Of a DNA stretch of 64,000 nt, positions 17,024 to 25,447 are shown one piece after another. The notes under the pieces were generated by a model, which was not told the origin of the DNA, ran no database searches, and saw nothing but the letters and a program-made list of their open reading frames with translations. This DNA is from Taklimakanibacter deserti (GTDB lineage: Bacteria > Pseudomonadota > Alphaproteobacteria > Rhizobiales > Aestuariivirgaceae): positions 124,001-188,000 of the forward strand of contig QORU01000015.1 in the NCBI GenBank assembly GCA_003574785.1. Direction: 5' to 3'. The translations under genes were made by a program, and so were the position numbers. Positions within the stretch are counted from its first letter, which is position 1; each line of letters opens with the position of its first letter.

Positions 17024-17974
17024 TCACACCTGCCGTTTTCGCGGCTGGCGCGGAGCTTGCGACTTGAGCGTGCTGAAATCGGGCAGCGGCCGATGCGCAT
17101 GCGTCTCGGCGAACAGCCAGTCGATGAAGGTGCGCATCAGCGGCGACCGGCCGAGCTCGCGCCGATAGACGACGTAGAAGGCTTCAGGTGCTGAGATCTT
17201 GAGATCGATGGGAACGACGAGCCGGCCTTCGGCGAGGAGATCGACACCGGTGAGACTGTCGCACAGCGCGATGCCATGACCATAGATCGCCGCGAGCGTC
17301 GCGAGATTGGCATCGGACATCTGATGCCGCGACCCGATGGTGAGCTCCGGCAGGCCTGCGGCATTGAGCCAGGTGTTCCATTCACGCCCGCCGTCGGCGT
17401 GGAGAAGCGTATGGCCGCGCAGGTCGTCAGTGGTTCGGATCGGCCGCGTGTTGATCAAGGCCGGGCTGCAGACCGGGAAGAGCGAAGGCTCGAACCACAA
17501 TTTCCAGTCCCGGTTGGGCCAGGCTTCGACGCCATAGGTGATCCACACATCCGCGTCCTGTGACCTGACCCTCCTCTTGTCGTTGGTGGCGATGAGCTTC
17601 AGCCTGACGCCCGGATGGCGCTGCGCGAAGCGGTTCAGGCGCGGCAAAAGCCAGAAGGTCATGAGCGACGGCAGGCAGGCGATGGCGAGGTCGCCTTCGG
17701 CAACGGGCTGGGTGAGCTCGGCCACGGCGTCGGTGATCGAGGTGAAGGCGGCCGTCACCCGCGGCAGCAGAGCCTCGCCTTGCGGCGACAGCTTCAATGC
17801 ATTGCCGTCGCGAATGAACAACGCCGTCTTCAATGTCCGCTCGAGCGCTCTCACCTGGTGACTGACGGCGCCATGGGTGACATTGAGCTCAGCCGCGGCA
17901 CGCGACATGGAGAGATGCCGCGCCGCCGCTTCGAAAGCGCGCAAGGGATTGAGGGGCGGCAGCCGCTTGGCCAT
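17024..17974 (-). CDS. LysR-family regulator, GcvA-like
   Basis: A 316-residue LysR protein. The N-terminal helix-turn-helix (PLNPLRAFEAAARHLSMSRAAAELNVTHGAVSHQVRALE) is of the GcvA/AmpR subgroup that recognises T-N11-A palindromes. The effector domain follows from about residue 90 (GDLAIACLPSLMTFWLLPRL) and has normal length. It lies 90 bases upstream of the peptide receptor gene and points the same way, unlike the usual divergent LysR arrangement. Control of the receptor-dipeptidase pair is inferred from proximity only; the AT-richer gap 16934-17023 shows no clear operator. Confidence 0.93.
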   Translation of the reverse strand: MAKRLPPLNPLRAFEAAARHLSMSRAAAELNVTHGAVSHQVRALERTLKTALFIRDGNALKLSPQGEALLPRVTAAFTSITDAVAELTQPVAEGDLAIACLPSLMTFWLLPRLNRFAQRHPGVRLKLIATNDKRRVRSQDADVWITYGVEAWPNRDWKLWFEPSLFPVCSPALINTRPIRTTDDLRGHTLLHADGGREWNTWLNAAGLPELTIGSRHQMSDANLATLAAIYGHGIALCDSLTGVDLLAEGRLVVPIDLKISAPEAFYVVYRRELGRSPLMRTFIDWLFAETHAHRPLPDFSTLKSQAPRQPRKRQV

Positions 17975-17984
17975 GGTCTGACGC

Positions 17985-18138
17985 TTACTTCACCGGCAGC
18001 GCATGCGAGCGCTTGACCTCGCCCAGCGCGAAGCTCGATTCGATTGAGGCGACGCCGTCGAGGCGCGTCAGCTTCTCCTTCAGGAAGCGCTCATAGGCTT
18101 CGAGATCGTTCACCACGATACGCATCAGGCAATCACGC
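17985..18138 (-). pseudogene. Fragment of an Lrp/AsnC-family regulator (3' end only)
   Basis: The minus strand encodes about 48 residues (LMRIVVNDLEAYERFLKEK to RSHALPVK) nearly identical to the end of the intact Lrp gene at 19862-20326. At DNA level 17985-18138 matches 19862-20015 with about eleven mismatches by eye. Upstream of residue position CLM the similarity stops and no DNA-binding domain is present, so this is a remnant. It ends 10 bases from the LysR start. Together the two copies bracket the EamA/DUF3237 segment as a direct duplication. Confidence 0.85.
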
Positions 18139-18358
18139 GACATAGGCCAAGTCACCTCAGCTAACCCCTCGACGCGGCAATTTAAACGATCCGGTGGTCT
18201 TGCCAATCGTTGGCTTTGCTTCCGGATGGCCGCCGTGTTGGGGATGCCGCCCGGTCGGCGTGTAGCGGTGATCGCTGAAACGAGCCTCCGCCCACCCGCG
18301 GTTGACTTGGGAGGAGAGGAGGGGGAAGCTTCCAGCGGCGGGCAAGGGGAGGAGATTC

Positions 18359-19300
18359 GTGCATCCTCACCAGGGGTCGGGTCAGGGCAGAACGGGTGCA
18401 TCCCAAGCCGTGGCAATTGCGATGGTGCTCGTATCGAGCATTTTCATTGCCGCCGTACCCAATTTCTCCAAGATCGCCTATGAGGCGGGAGCTTCTGTGC
18501 CATTCGTTCTCGTCTGCCGCTTTTTCGTCACGGTGATATTGCTCGCCATTCTGCTGGTTGCCGGGCGCCATCGCATTCTCACGTCCACCCGGGTATTGCG
18601 CCTCTGCTTGATTGGCGGCGTTGCAACAGCGGCGATGAGCCTCGGCATCCTGACGGCCATTACCTTGATCGATCTTTCGCTGGTGATACTAATTCTCTAT
18701 CTCCATCCGATTCTCATCGCCTGGATTGGACATGTGAGAGGCACTTATGTGATTAGCCGATTCCGATTCGCTTGCTGCTGCTTCATCCTTCTGGGACTCG
18801 CACTCGCCTTGTCGATAAGCTTCGGCAGACTCAATATCGCCGGTTTGGCATTCGCCTTTCTTGGCGCTTGTGGGGCTGCCGGCCTGGTTGTCGCCAACGG
18901 TGATGCTGTCGGCGAGGGCGGCACGCTCATCGTGAACTTCTACACCTCGATGATCGCGCTCCTGTTGGTAAGCATCGCAGGTCCGATGATCGAGCCAATG
19001 ACATTACCAGCGACAGGAATCGGGTGGCTCGGCCTTCTTGGCACAGGGACGGCATTCTGCCTTGGCCTCGCCCTGTTCCTGGCAACCATACCGCACATCG
19101 GAATGGTTCGGGCCACACTGATCACCGTGATCGAGCCGGTATTTGCCATTTTTCTCGCTATGGCCTTGTTCGGTGAGCGCCTCGCTGTCCTTCAATGGGT
19201 GGGCGTCGCCATAGTCGTCGCAGGGCTTCTGCTGCTCGAAGCACCGATCAAGAATGTCAAAAGCCTGTTGCTGGCGATGAATATTCGGCACACCAGGTGA
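18359..19300 (+). CDS. EamA/DMT-superfamily exporter
   Basis: A 313-residue inner-membrane protein with ten hydrophobic segments in two EamA repeats (first about residues 20-145, second 155-300; the second ends TVIEPVFAIFLAMALFGERLAVLQWVGVAIVVAGLLLL, a typical EamA close). Members export amino acids or other metabolites. The GTG start at 18359 follows AAGGGGAGGAG with four-base spacing; the upstream in-frame codons from 18302 have no ribosome site. Base composition is less GC-rich than its neighbours, and it lies inside the segment bracketed by duplicated Lrp sequence, so acquisition by transfer or recombination is likely. Confidence 0.9.
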   Translation: MHPHQGSGQGRTGASQAVAIAMVLVSSIFIAAVPNFSKIAYEAGASVPFVLVCRFFVTVILLAILLVAGRHRILTSTRVLRLCLIGGVATAAMSLGILTAITLIDLSLVILILYLHPILIAWIGHVRGTYVISRFRFACCCFILLGLALALSISFGRLNIAGLAFAFLGACGAAGLVVANGDAVGEGGTLIVNFYTSMIALLLVSIAGPMIEPMTLPATGIGWLGLLGTGTAFCLGLALFLATIPHIGMVRATLITVIEPVFAIFLAMALFGERLAVLQWVGVAIVVAGLLLLEAPIKNVKSLLLAMNIRHTR

Positions 19301-19347
19301 TTGATTTGCGTGGTCAACGAGATTGACTCAGGTGGAGTGATCTGCAG

Positions 19348-19821
19348 ATGAAACCAACCGCAAGCATCAGCACATATTATCTGATGACGCTCCACGCGCC
19401 GCTCGAGGCGCCGCAGCAGATTTCGAATGACCTGAAGGTATACAATCTCAGGTCAGGAGGCTGGGTGAGAGGTCCATATGTTCAAGGTAAAATAACTCCG
19501 CCAACCGCAGACTGGTTGCGGATAATGCCGAGCGGGACGAAGCGGCTTGATGTCAGGCTATCGATCTTGGCGGATGACCAATCGTGGATTTTCGTAAGCT
19601 ATGGCGGAAGAATAGCGACGGCCGAGCAGATCAGGCAGAAGCATCCTCCAAGCGATATGCCGGCAATTAATGGGCTCTACTTCATGACAAATCCGGTATT
19701 TGAAACCAGTTCTCCAAAATACGGATGGTTGAACGATTTGATCTGTATCGGGAAGAACATCGGCAGAGGTGAGACGGACGACGACCATTTTGTCACCTAT
19801 GACATCTTCGCCCTCGCCTGA
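19348..19821 (+). CDS. DUF3237 family protein
   Basis: A 157-residue predicted cytosolic protein of unknown function. It shows the DUF3237 pattern of a small beta-barrel: GPYVQGKITPPTADWLRIMPSG, RLDVRLSILADDQSWIFVSYGG, FMTNPVFETSSPKYGWLNDLICIG and a closing YDIFAL. The start ATG at 19348 lies 47 bases after the EamA gene on the same strand. Composition is AT-richer than the surrounding genes, supporting a shared origin with the EamA gene. Function cannot be read from sequence; family members sit near catabolic or monooxygenase genes in other genomes. Confidence 0.82.
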   Translation: MKPTASISTYYLMTLHAPLEAPQQISNDLKVYNLRSGGWVRGPYVQGKITPPTADWLRIMPSGTKRLDVRLSILADDQSWIFVSYGGRIATAEQIRQKHPPSDMPAINGLYFMTNPVFETSSPKYGWLNDLICIGKNIGRGETDDDHFVTYDIFALA

Positions 19822-19861
19822 ACCCAAGGGACAGCGCCATCTGCTTCTGCGGCCTATGCCG

Positions 19862-20015
19862 TTACTTCACCGGCAGCGCATGCGAGCGCTTGACCTCGCC
19901 CAGCGCGAAGCTCGATTCGATCGAGGCGACGCCGTCGAGGCGGGTGAGCTTCTCCTTCAGGAAACGCTCATAGGCTTCGAGATCGCTGACCACGATGCGC
20001 ATCAGATAGTCGCGC
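19862..20015 (-). repeat. Intact-gene copy of the duplicated Lrp 3' segment
   Basis: This is the second copy of the 154-base direct duplication also present at 17985-18138. It belongs to the functional Lrp gene. The distance between copies (1.88 kb) contains only the EamA and DUF3237 genes plus short spacers. Similarity begins exactly at the stop codon side (TTACTTCACCGGCAGCGC) and fades at about 18138/20015. Confidence 0.8.
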
Positions 20016-20326
20016 TGCCCGGTCATCAGGAAGCAGTCGACAACCTCCGGCCAGCGCGCGATCGCTTGCGCGAAGCGGTCGAGCTCTTCCTCGCGCTGGC
20101 GCTCGAGCTTGATCGAGGCGAAGACGCTGATCGGCAGGCCGACCTTGGCGGGATCGATCACGGCGGCATAGCCCTTGATGATGCGGGCCTTCTCCAGATT
20201 GCGCACCCGCCTGGCGCAAGGCGAGGCGGAGAGCCCGACCTTCTCGGAGAGCTCCTGGACGGTCATGCGCCCGTCCATCTGCAGCGCCCGCACGATCTTG
20301 AGATCGATGTCGTCCAATGTGGCCAT
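19862..20326 (-). CDS. Lrp/AsnC-family transcriptional regulator
   Basis: A 154-residue regulator. Residues 1-60 form the AsnC-type helix-turn-helix (LDDIDLKIVRALQMDGRMTVQELSEKVGLSASPCARRVRNLE). Residues about 70-145 form the RAM ligand-binding/oligomerisation domain (DCFLMTGQRDYLMRIVVSDLEAYERFL). The ATG at 20326 (MATLDD) is chosen over a TTG nine codons upstream. It is divergent from the AceE-like enzyme gene; Lrp-type proteins commonly control such a divergent neighbour in response to an amino acid, which is inferred here. The 3' third is duplicated at 17985-18138. Confidence 0.93.
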   Translation of the reverse strand: MATLDDIDLKIVRALQMDGRMTVQELSEKVGLSASPCARRVRNLEKARIIKGYAAVIDPAKVGLPISVFASIKLERQREEELDRFAQAIARWPEVVDCFLMTGQRDYLMRIVVSDLEAYERFLKEKLTRLDGVASIESSFALGEVKRSHALPVK

Positions 20327-20443
20327 TGATCGGATTTGCCGAATAAGGAGCAAGAATTGGTGATTATCGCTAATATCGCTTGTCTAGCAAGCTGAAATTG
20401 GCAAGAATAAGCCTATCAGGTTTGTTAGCTTGCCGATATCTCA

Positions 20444-20490
20444 GCGCGTGATCAGGAAAAGTGGCCCCGGTTTTCCGTCCGATCACGCGC
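20444..20490. repeat. Intergenic palindromic repeat, copy 1
   Basis: GCGCGTGATC (20444-20453) pairs with GATCACGCGC (20481-20490), and GGAAAA pairs with TTTTCC inside the stem. The element is followed by CAAACAAAAATT. A related copy lies at 31258-31329. Such hairpin repeats are widespread between genes in Hyphomicrobiales. It sits between the Lrp and E1 genes. Confidence 0.75.
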
Positions 20491-20504
20491 CAAACAAAAA
20501 TTCC

Positions 20505-20549
20505 GATCACGATCACTTCAGGGTGATCCGTCTGGAAGTGATCGTGATC
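20505..20549 (+). promoter_or_regulatory. Perfect 15-base inverted repeat next to the ribosome site of the E1 gene
   Basis: GATCACGATCACTTC at 20505-20519 pairs perfectly with GAAGTGATCGTGATC at 20535-20549 around a 15-base loop. The ribosome site AGGAG begins two bases later (20551) and the ATG at 20562. In the transcript this would be a stable hairpin abutting the ribosome site; as DNA it could be a regulator site. It may have arisen from the neighbouring palindromic repeat, which shares GATCAC. Confidence 0.6.
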
Positions 20550-20561
20550 CAGGAGCTGACG

Positions 20562-22958
20562 ATGACCGATTCCCGCCTTCCCCTTCTCGCCGATCTCGAA
20601 CGCAAGGTCCTGTGGCTCGCGACCTGGACGATCCACAATGCCAATCATCTGCGCGAAAAGAGCGACGGGCTGAAAGTGGGCGGCCATCAGGCCTCCTCCG
20701 CCTCGCTCGCGACCATCATGACGGCGCTCTATTTCGCGGTGCTCAGGCCTCAGGACCGTGTCGCGGTCAAGCCGCATGCGAGCCCGATCTTCCATGCCAT
20801 CCAATATCTCTTCGGCAACCAATCGCGTGGGAAGCTTGAGAATTTTCGCGGATTTGGCGGTGCCCAATCCTATCCCTCGCGCACCAAGGATGTGGACGAT
20901 GTCGATTTCTCGACCGGCTCGGTGGGACTCGGCGTCGCGCAGACGCTCTTCGCTTCGCTCGTCCAGGATTATGTGCGGGCGAGGGGGTGGGGCAAGGATC
21001 GTCCCGAAGGCCGCATGGTGGCGCTCATCGGCGATGCCGAGATGGATGAAGGCAATATCTTCGAAGCACTCCTCGAAGGCTGGAAGCATGGCTTGCGCAA
21101 TTGCTGGTGGGTCGTCGACTACAACCGGCAGAGCCTCGATGCGGTGGTGCGCGAAGGCCTGTGGCAGCGCTTCGAATCGATCTTCCGCAATTTCGGCTGG
21201 GATGTCGTCATCCTGAAATATGGATCGCTTCTGGAGGAAGCCTTTGCCGAGCCGGGCGGTGAGCGCCTGCGCGACTGGATCGACAATTGTCCCAACCAGC
21301 TTTATTCGGCGCTCACCTTCCAGGGAGGTAGCGCCTGGCGCAAGCGGCTTCACGACGACATCGGCGATCAGGGCCAAGTCTCGAAGCTGATCGAGCGCCG
21401 CTCCGATACTGAGCTGGCGCGGCTCATGACCAATCTCGGCGGCCATGACCTGCCGTCCTTGCTCAAGGCCTTCGAGGCGGCGCAAGTTCATGACCGGCCG
21501 GTCTGCTTCATCGCCTATACGATCAAGGGTTTTGGCCTGCCGCTTGCCGGCCACAAGGACAATCATGCCGGGCTGATGACGGCGGCGCAGACGGAAGCCT
21601 TTCGCGAAGCCATGAATGTCAGGTCCGGTCATGAATGGGAGGCTTTCGAAGGCTTGCGCAGCCCCGCCGCCGCGCTCACGGATTTCATCAAGACCGCGCC
21701 CTTCAATCAGAAGGGCCGCCGCCGTTTCCAGGCAAAAAAGATCGATGTGCCGGCGGAGATCGCCGCGGCGCAGCCGGCCGTCACCTCGACGCAAGCGGGC
21801 TTCGGTCTCCTGATGAACGAGATCGGCAAGAGCGAGAGCGATCTGGCGCGTCGCATCGTCACCACTTCGCCCGATGTCACGGTCTCGACCAATCTCGGCG
21901 CCTGGGTCAACCGGCGCGGGCTGTTCGCGCGCCATGAGATGGCGGACATCTTCAAGAAGGAGCGCATCGCCTCGACCTTCACCTGGGAATTCTCGCCCGA
22001 AGGTCAGCATTTCGAGCTCGGCATCGCCGAGATGAATCTTTTCATCATGCTCTCCGCGCTCGGGCTGTCGCATTCGCTCTTCGGCGAAAGGCTGATCCCG
22101 GTCGGCACGATTTATGATCCTTTCATCGAGCGCGGCCTCGATGCCTTGAACTATGCCTGCTATCAGGATGCCCGCTTCATCCTGGCGGCGACGCCGTCGG
22201 GCGTGACGCTGGCGCCGGAAGGCGGGGCGCATCAATCGATCGCCACGCCGCTCATCGGCATGGCGCAGGACGGTCTCGCGAGCTTCGAGCCGGCTTTCGT
22301 CGACGAGCTTGCCGTCATTTTGCGCTTCGCTTTCGATTACATCCAGCGCTCGGGCGAGGCCAAGATCGACGAGACGACGTGGCTGCGCGATGCGGTCGGC
22401 GGCTCGATCTATTTGCGCCTGTCGACGCGGCCGGTGGAGCAGCCGACGCGCCAGATGAGCCCTGAGCTCGCGGACGCCATCGTCAATGGCGGCTATTGGA
22501 TGCGCAGGCCCGGCCCCAATGCTCAGGTTGTCGTCGCTTATACGGGATGTCTGGCGCCGGAAGCGATCGAGGCGGTGGGCCTCATGGCGGAAGACCGGCG
22601 CGATATCGGTCTGCTCGCCGTCACCTCGGCCGACCGGCTCAATGCCGGCTGGACCGCGGCGCAAAGGGCGCGCGAGCATGGTCTCGTCCATGCCAAGAGC
22701 CATGTCGAGCGCCTCTTGGCGGAAGTGCCGTCGCATTGCGCGCTGGTGACGGTGTTGGACGGTCATCCGGCGACGCTCGCCTGGCTCGGCGCCGTCTCGG
22801 GCCACCGCACCCGCTCATTGGGCGTCGAGCATTTCGGCCAGACCGGCACCATCGCCGATCTCTACCGGCATTACAGCATCGATGCGAATGGCATCGTCGC
22901 GGCGGCGCAGGCCGTGTCGCCCGGCCGGCCGATCCGCCAGCTCAAGCTGATGAGCTGA
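20562..22958 (+). CDS. AceE/transketolase-like thiamine-diphosphate E1 enzyme
   Basis: A 798-residue cytosolic ThDP enzyme resembling homodimeric 2-oxoacid dehydrogenase E1 (AceE) and transketolase. The N-terminal part has LKVGGHQASSASLATIMTALYF and the ThDP/Mg motif GDAEMDEGN ... VDYNRQSLD (about residues 160-195). The middle pyrimidine-binding domain has FELGIAEMNLFIMLSALG and TPSGVTLAPEGGAHQS; the transketolase C-domain follows. AceE proteins are about 880 residues, so this is a shorter subgroup. No E2 or E3 gene is nearby, so it may act as a stand-alone decarboxylase/ligase or borrow E2. The ATG at 20562 follows AGGAG. It is divergent from an Lrp regulator, suggesting amino-acid-responsive expression. 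Confidence 0.85.
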   Translation: MTDSRLPLLADLERKVLWLATWTIHNANHLREKSDGLKVGGHQASSASLATIMTALYFAVLRPQDRVAVKPHASPIFHAIQYLFGNQSRGKLENFRGFGGAQSYPSRTKDVDDVDFSTGSVGLGVAQTLFASLVQDYVRARGWGKDRPEGRMVALIGDAEMDEGNIFEALLEGWKHGLRNCWWVVDYNRQSLDAVVREGLWQRFESIFRNFGWDVVILKYGSLLEEAFAEPGGERLRDWIDNCPNQLYSALTFQGGSAWRKRLHDDIGDQGQVSKLIERRSDTELARLMTNLGGHDLPSLLKAFEAAQVHDRPVCFIAYTIKGFGLPLAGHKDNHAGLMTAAQTEAFREAMNVRSGHEWEAFEGLRSPAAALTDFIKTAPFNQKGRRRFQAKKIDVPAEIAAAQPAVTSTQAGFGLLMNEIGKSESDLARRIVTTSPDVTVSTNLGAWVNRRGLFARHEMADIFKKERIASTFTWEFSPEGQHFELGIAEMNLFIMLSALGLSHSLFGERLIPVGTIYDPFIERGLDALNYACYQDARFILAATPSGVTLAPEGGAHQSIATPLIGMAQDGLASFEPAFVDELAVILRFAFDYIQRSGEAKIDETTWLRDAVGGSIYLRLSTRPVEQPTRQMSPELADAIVNGGYWMRRPGPNAQVVVAYTGCLAPEAIEAVGLMAEDRRDIGLLAVTSADRLNAGWTAAQRAREHGLVHAKSHVERLLAEVPSHCALVTVLDGHPATLAWLGAVSGHRTRSLGVEHFGQTGTIADLYRHYSIDANGIVAAAQAVSPGRPIRQLKLMS

Positions 22959-23060
22959 CCCCGTGTGACGGCCTGCTGAGCGCCTCATCCTTCATCCACG
23001 TTCCGTCCAACGCTCGCGCGGCAATGAGAGATCATCGCAAGGATGGAAGGATCGAAAGCC

Positions 23061-23288
23061 ATGCTCGTTCATTCTCAGGGCGGTGAGCTGAAAAGCCGCC
23101 GGCGTTGGTTTGGATTCCTGACTCTGCTGCAGCGCTGGCGGAATTTTGTCGAGACGCGGCGAGCCGTGCGGCGTTTGTCCGCGGCCGACAATTACATGCT
23201 GAAGGATATCGGCATTTCACGCGGCGACGTCGAGCGGCTGGTTCGCCACGGCCGTCCACCGGAGTTCAAGCGGAGCACCCGCGAATGA
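23061..23288 (+). CDS. DUF1127 small basic protein
   Basis: A 75-residue basic protein with the DUF1127 core near residues 25-60 (WRNFVETRRAVRRLSAADNYMLKDIGISRGDVERLV). Alphaproteobacterial DUF1127 proteins are small, Arg-rich, often induced by stress, and some bind RNA. The ATG at 23061 has AAGGA at 10-base distance; an in-frame ATG at 23043 would add six residues but has its purines too close. The last 23 bases overlap the end of the convergent BTAD regulator gene. The 102-base gap after the E1 gene shows nothing clear. Confidence 0.88.
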   Translation: MLVHSQGGELKSRRRWFGFLTLLQRWRNFVETRRAVRRLSAADNYMLKDIGISRGDVERLVRHGRPPEFKRSTRE

Positions 23289-24996
23289 ATTGCGCGGCGC
23301 GGGCCACATGGCCGTCCATATGGGTCCGCGCTGCCATGGCTACCCATTGCCGCGCGATGGCATCCGCCGATCCCTTCTGGCCTTGCTTCAGGCTGATCTC
23401 GGCCATGTCCGAAAGGATCTCGACCTGGAGTGCCGCATAGCCGTCGGTTTCCCTGAAGCATCGCCGCCGCGCTTCGCCGAGCCAGTCCATGGCGCGGGCG
23501 AGCTGGTTCTCGGCTTCATAGCTGTGCGCCAGGCCGCGCGCCGCGGCGGCTTCCCAGCACGGATCGCCCAACTGGCAACTGAGGGCGAAGGCCTCTTCGA
23601 GCCTTGGCCGCAGGGCTTCAGGCGCCCCCTGCTGGCGTAGGCGCACTTCACTCTGCAGGACGGCGGGCCACGGACGGAAGGCGATCCAGCGCTGCTCGTC
23701 CACGAGCCTCAGGCATTCTACGAGCCAGGCGTCGGCCTCGGCGAGACGATCGGCGGCGATCAAGCCCCGGGCGCCGAGGCCCAGTGTCCAGATCTCGCGC
23801 CGGCGGTTGTTGACCGAGCGGGCGTGGTCGAGGGACTGCATATAGTGGTCGAGGCCTTCCGCGATCCGGCCCCAATCGATCAGATTGAATCCGATGACGG
23901 CGTGGATGCCGGCGAGATTGTCTGGATCATCTGCAAGCTCGGCGGCCTTGGCGAGATAGGCCGCGGCCGCCGGGCGGCGGCCGGCGAGCGCCTCGACATA
24001 GCCGAGCTCACGGAAGCTCGCTGCGGCCATCTGGGCTGTGCCTGATCGCTGTGCCAGCTCGGCGCTCTGGCGCAACAGGATGGCGCCCTCATCATCATAG
24101 CCCCTTATGGCATGAACCAGGGCGGTGCCCAATTCGAATGTCGCCTTGGTGAGCAGGGGCCCATCCTTGATTTTCTCGGCCTCGTTGACGGCGCGCCGCA
24201 GGCAGTCGATCCCGGCATCCGCAGCACCGGCCGCCAAAGCGGCGAGACCGGATTGCATCAGGGATTGAACGAAGGTGCCGGGTGCAATGCCGCCGGGCGG
24301 TGAAGAAACCGTGCGCCGCGCGACGCTGCGCAAGGCGGGCGACGGCTTCTCGCCGAGCTCGGCCAGGAACAGTTTCTCGGTCGCTTCGACATGGGCGAGC
24401 GCTGCCTCATGCCGGCCCGCCTCGACCAGGCTCTTCACCAGGAGAATATGGCCGCCCTCATTGAACGGGGCTTGCCGCACGCCCAATTCGGCGAGCCTGA
24501 CGGCGTGGTCATGATCGGCGACGGCCATGGCGCGGATGGTTTCCTGCCGCAGTCTCGCCTCGAGGAGGCCGGCAATGCGCTCACGCTCGACCAGCAGCCA
24601 GGTCGAGAATTCAGGGCTCGAGCGCGGCTCCATTCCGCCGAGCAAGGGACCGGCTGCCTCGACATCGAGATCACCGTCATCGAGATGCCAGAGATCGACA
24701 TCGATATGGCCCGGAAAATCATGGACGATCGGATCGCCGCCGAGGCATTGCGGGCAATCGAGCGCCTTGCGCAAGGACGCCAGGCACCAGCGCAAGGCGC
24801 CGAGCGGATCGGCGGCCTCGGGAAACAGTTCCAACGCCAGGGTCCGGCGATCGAGCGGCGCGCGCGCCAGGAGCACGCGGGCGAGAAGCGCCCAGGCCTG
24901 ATGGCCGCGCACCGGCGGATGAGAGCCTCCGTCATGCAGGATGGCGGGCTCGCCCAGGAGCTTGATCTTTGTCTTCACGCGCTTGGCCTTTCCCAT
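23266..24996 (-). CDS. SARP/BTAD-type transcriptional activator with TPR-like repeats
   Basis: A 576-residue protein. Residues 5-100 form an OmpR/SARP-like winged helix (KLLGEPAILHDG, HQAWALLARVLLARAPLDRRTLALELFPEA, ALRWCLASLRKALD). Residues about 110-230 form the bacterial transcriptional activation domain (LLGGMEPRSSPEFSTWLLVERERI, ALAHVEATEKLFLAELGEKPSP). The remainder is helical repeats of TPR type (AGIDCLRRAVNEAE, FRELGYVEALAGRRPAAAAYLAKAAELA). No ATPase domain is present. BTAD regulators are best known in actinomycetes; proteobacterial ones are less studied. It is divergent from the DUF4242 gene across 134 bases and may control it. The effector is unknown. Confidence 0.85.
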   Translation of the reverse strand: MGKAKRVKTKIKLLGEPAILHDGGSHPPVRGHQAWALLARVLLARAPLDRRTLALELFPEAADPLGALRWCLASLRKALDCPQCLGGDPIVHDFPGHIDVDLWHLDDGDLDVEAAGPLLGGMEPRSSPEFSTWLLVERERIAGLLEARLRQETIRAMAVADHDHAVRLAELGVRQAPFNEGGHILLVKSLVEAGRHEAALAHVEATEKLFLAELGEKPSPALRSVARRTVSSPPGGIAPGTFVQSLMQSGLAALAAGAADAGIDCLRRAVNEAEKIKDGPLLTKATFELGTALVHAIRGYDDEGAILLRQSAELAQRSGTAQMAAASFRELGYVEALAGRRPAAAAYLAKAAELADDPDNLAGIHAVIGFNLIDWGRIAEGLDHYMQSLDHARSVNNRRREIWTLGLGARGLIAADRLAEADAWLVECLRLVDEQRWIAFRPWPAVLQSEVRLRQQGAPEALRPRLEEAFALSCQLGDPCWEAAAARGLAHSYEAENQLARAMDWLGEARRRCFRETDGYAALQVEILSDMAEISLKQGQKGSADAIARQWVAMAARTHMDGHVARAAQFIRGCSA

Positions 24997-25130
24997 CCGT
25001 CATGGTGCTGCGGCAGGAGCATGTGATGAAGCGTTTGACGGCGTCTGCGGCGCCGGCCGGCCGCTCTGCGCAGTCGCTCCCACACCGGCCGGCTAGCTTC
25101 GCAAGACACTGTAACAAAAGGAATTCCACG

Positions 25131-25403
25131 ATGCCAACGTACTTCATCGAACGAGATATCCCGGGCGCCGACAAGCTGACGGCGCAGGAGCTCAAGGAGA
25201 TTTCAGCCAAGTCCAACGAAGTCGTCGCCAGGCTGGGCGCGCCCTACAAATGGATCACGAGCTACGTCGACGGCGACAAGATGTATTGCGTGCATGAAGC
25301 GGAGAACATCGAGGTCATCCGCCGTCACGCCAGCCGGGGCGGGTTTCCGATCAGCAAGGTGACGGAGGTCGCGGCGGTCATCGGTCCAGCGACCGGGAGG
25401 TGA
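25131..25403 (+). CDS. DUF4242 family small protein
   Basis: A 90-residue protein with the DUF4242 pattern: PTYFIERDIPGADKLTAQELKEISAKSNEVVARLG, WITSYVDGDKMYCVHEAENIEVIRRHASRGGFPISKVTEV. The family forms a small ferredoxin-like dimer; a Streptomyces member binds nickel. The ATG at 25131 has AAAAGGAA upstream; the longer frame from 24969 would overlap the BTAD gene and is not conserved in character. It is divergent from the BTAD regulator, a pairing seen in other alphaproteobacteria as far as I recall. Function unknown. Confidence 0.87.
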   Translation: MPTYFIERDIPGADKLTAQELKEISAKSNEVVARLGAPYKWITSYVDGDKMYCVHEAENIEVIRRHASRGGFPISKVTEVAAVIGPATGR

Positions 25404-25447
25404 GGTGCTGAGATCGGTCGGGACTGAATGTACCGGCCGATCTCCGC

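Noticed and set aside
20370..22805. Minus-strand frame of about 800 codons opposite the E1 gene
   Set aside because: The plus strand has ThDP motifs and a ribosome site. The opposite frame is Arg/Asp/His-rich filler typical of antisense translation.
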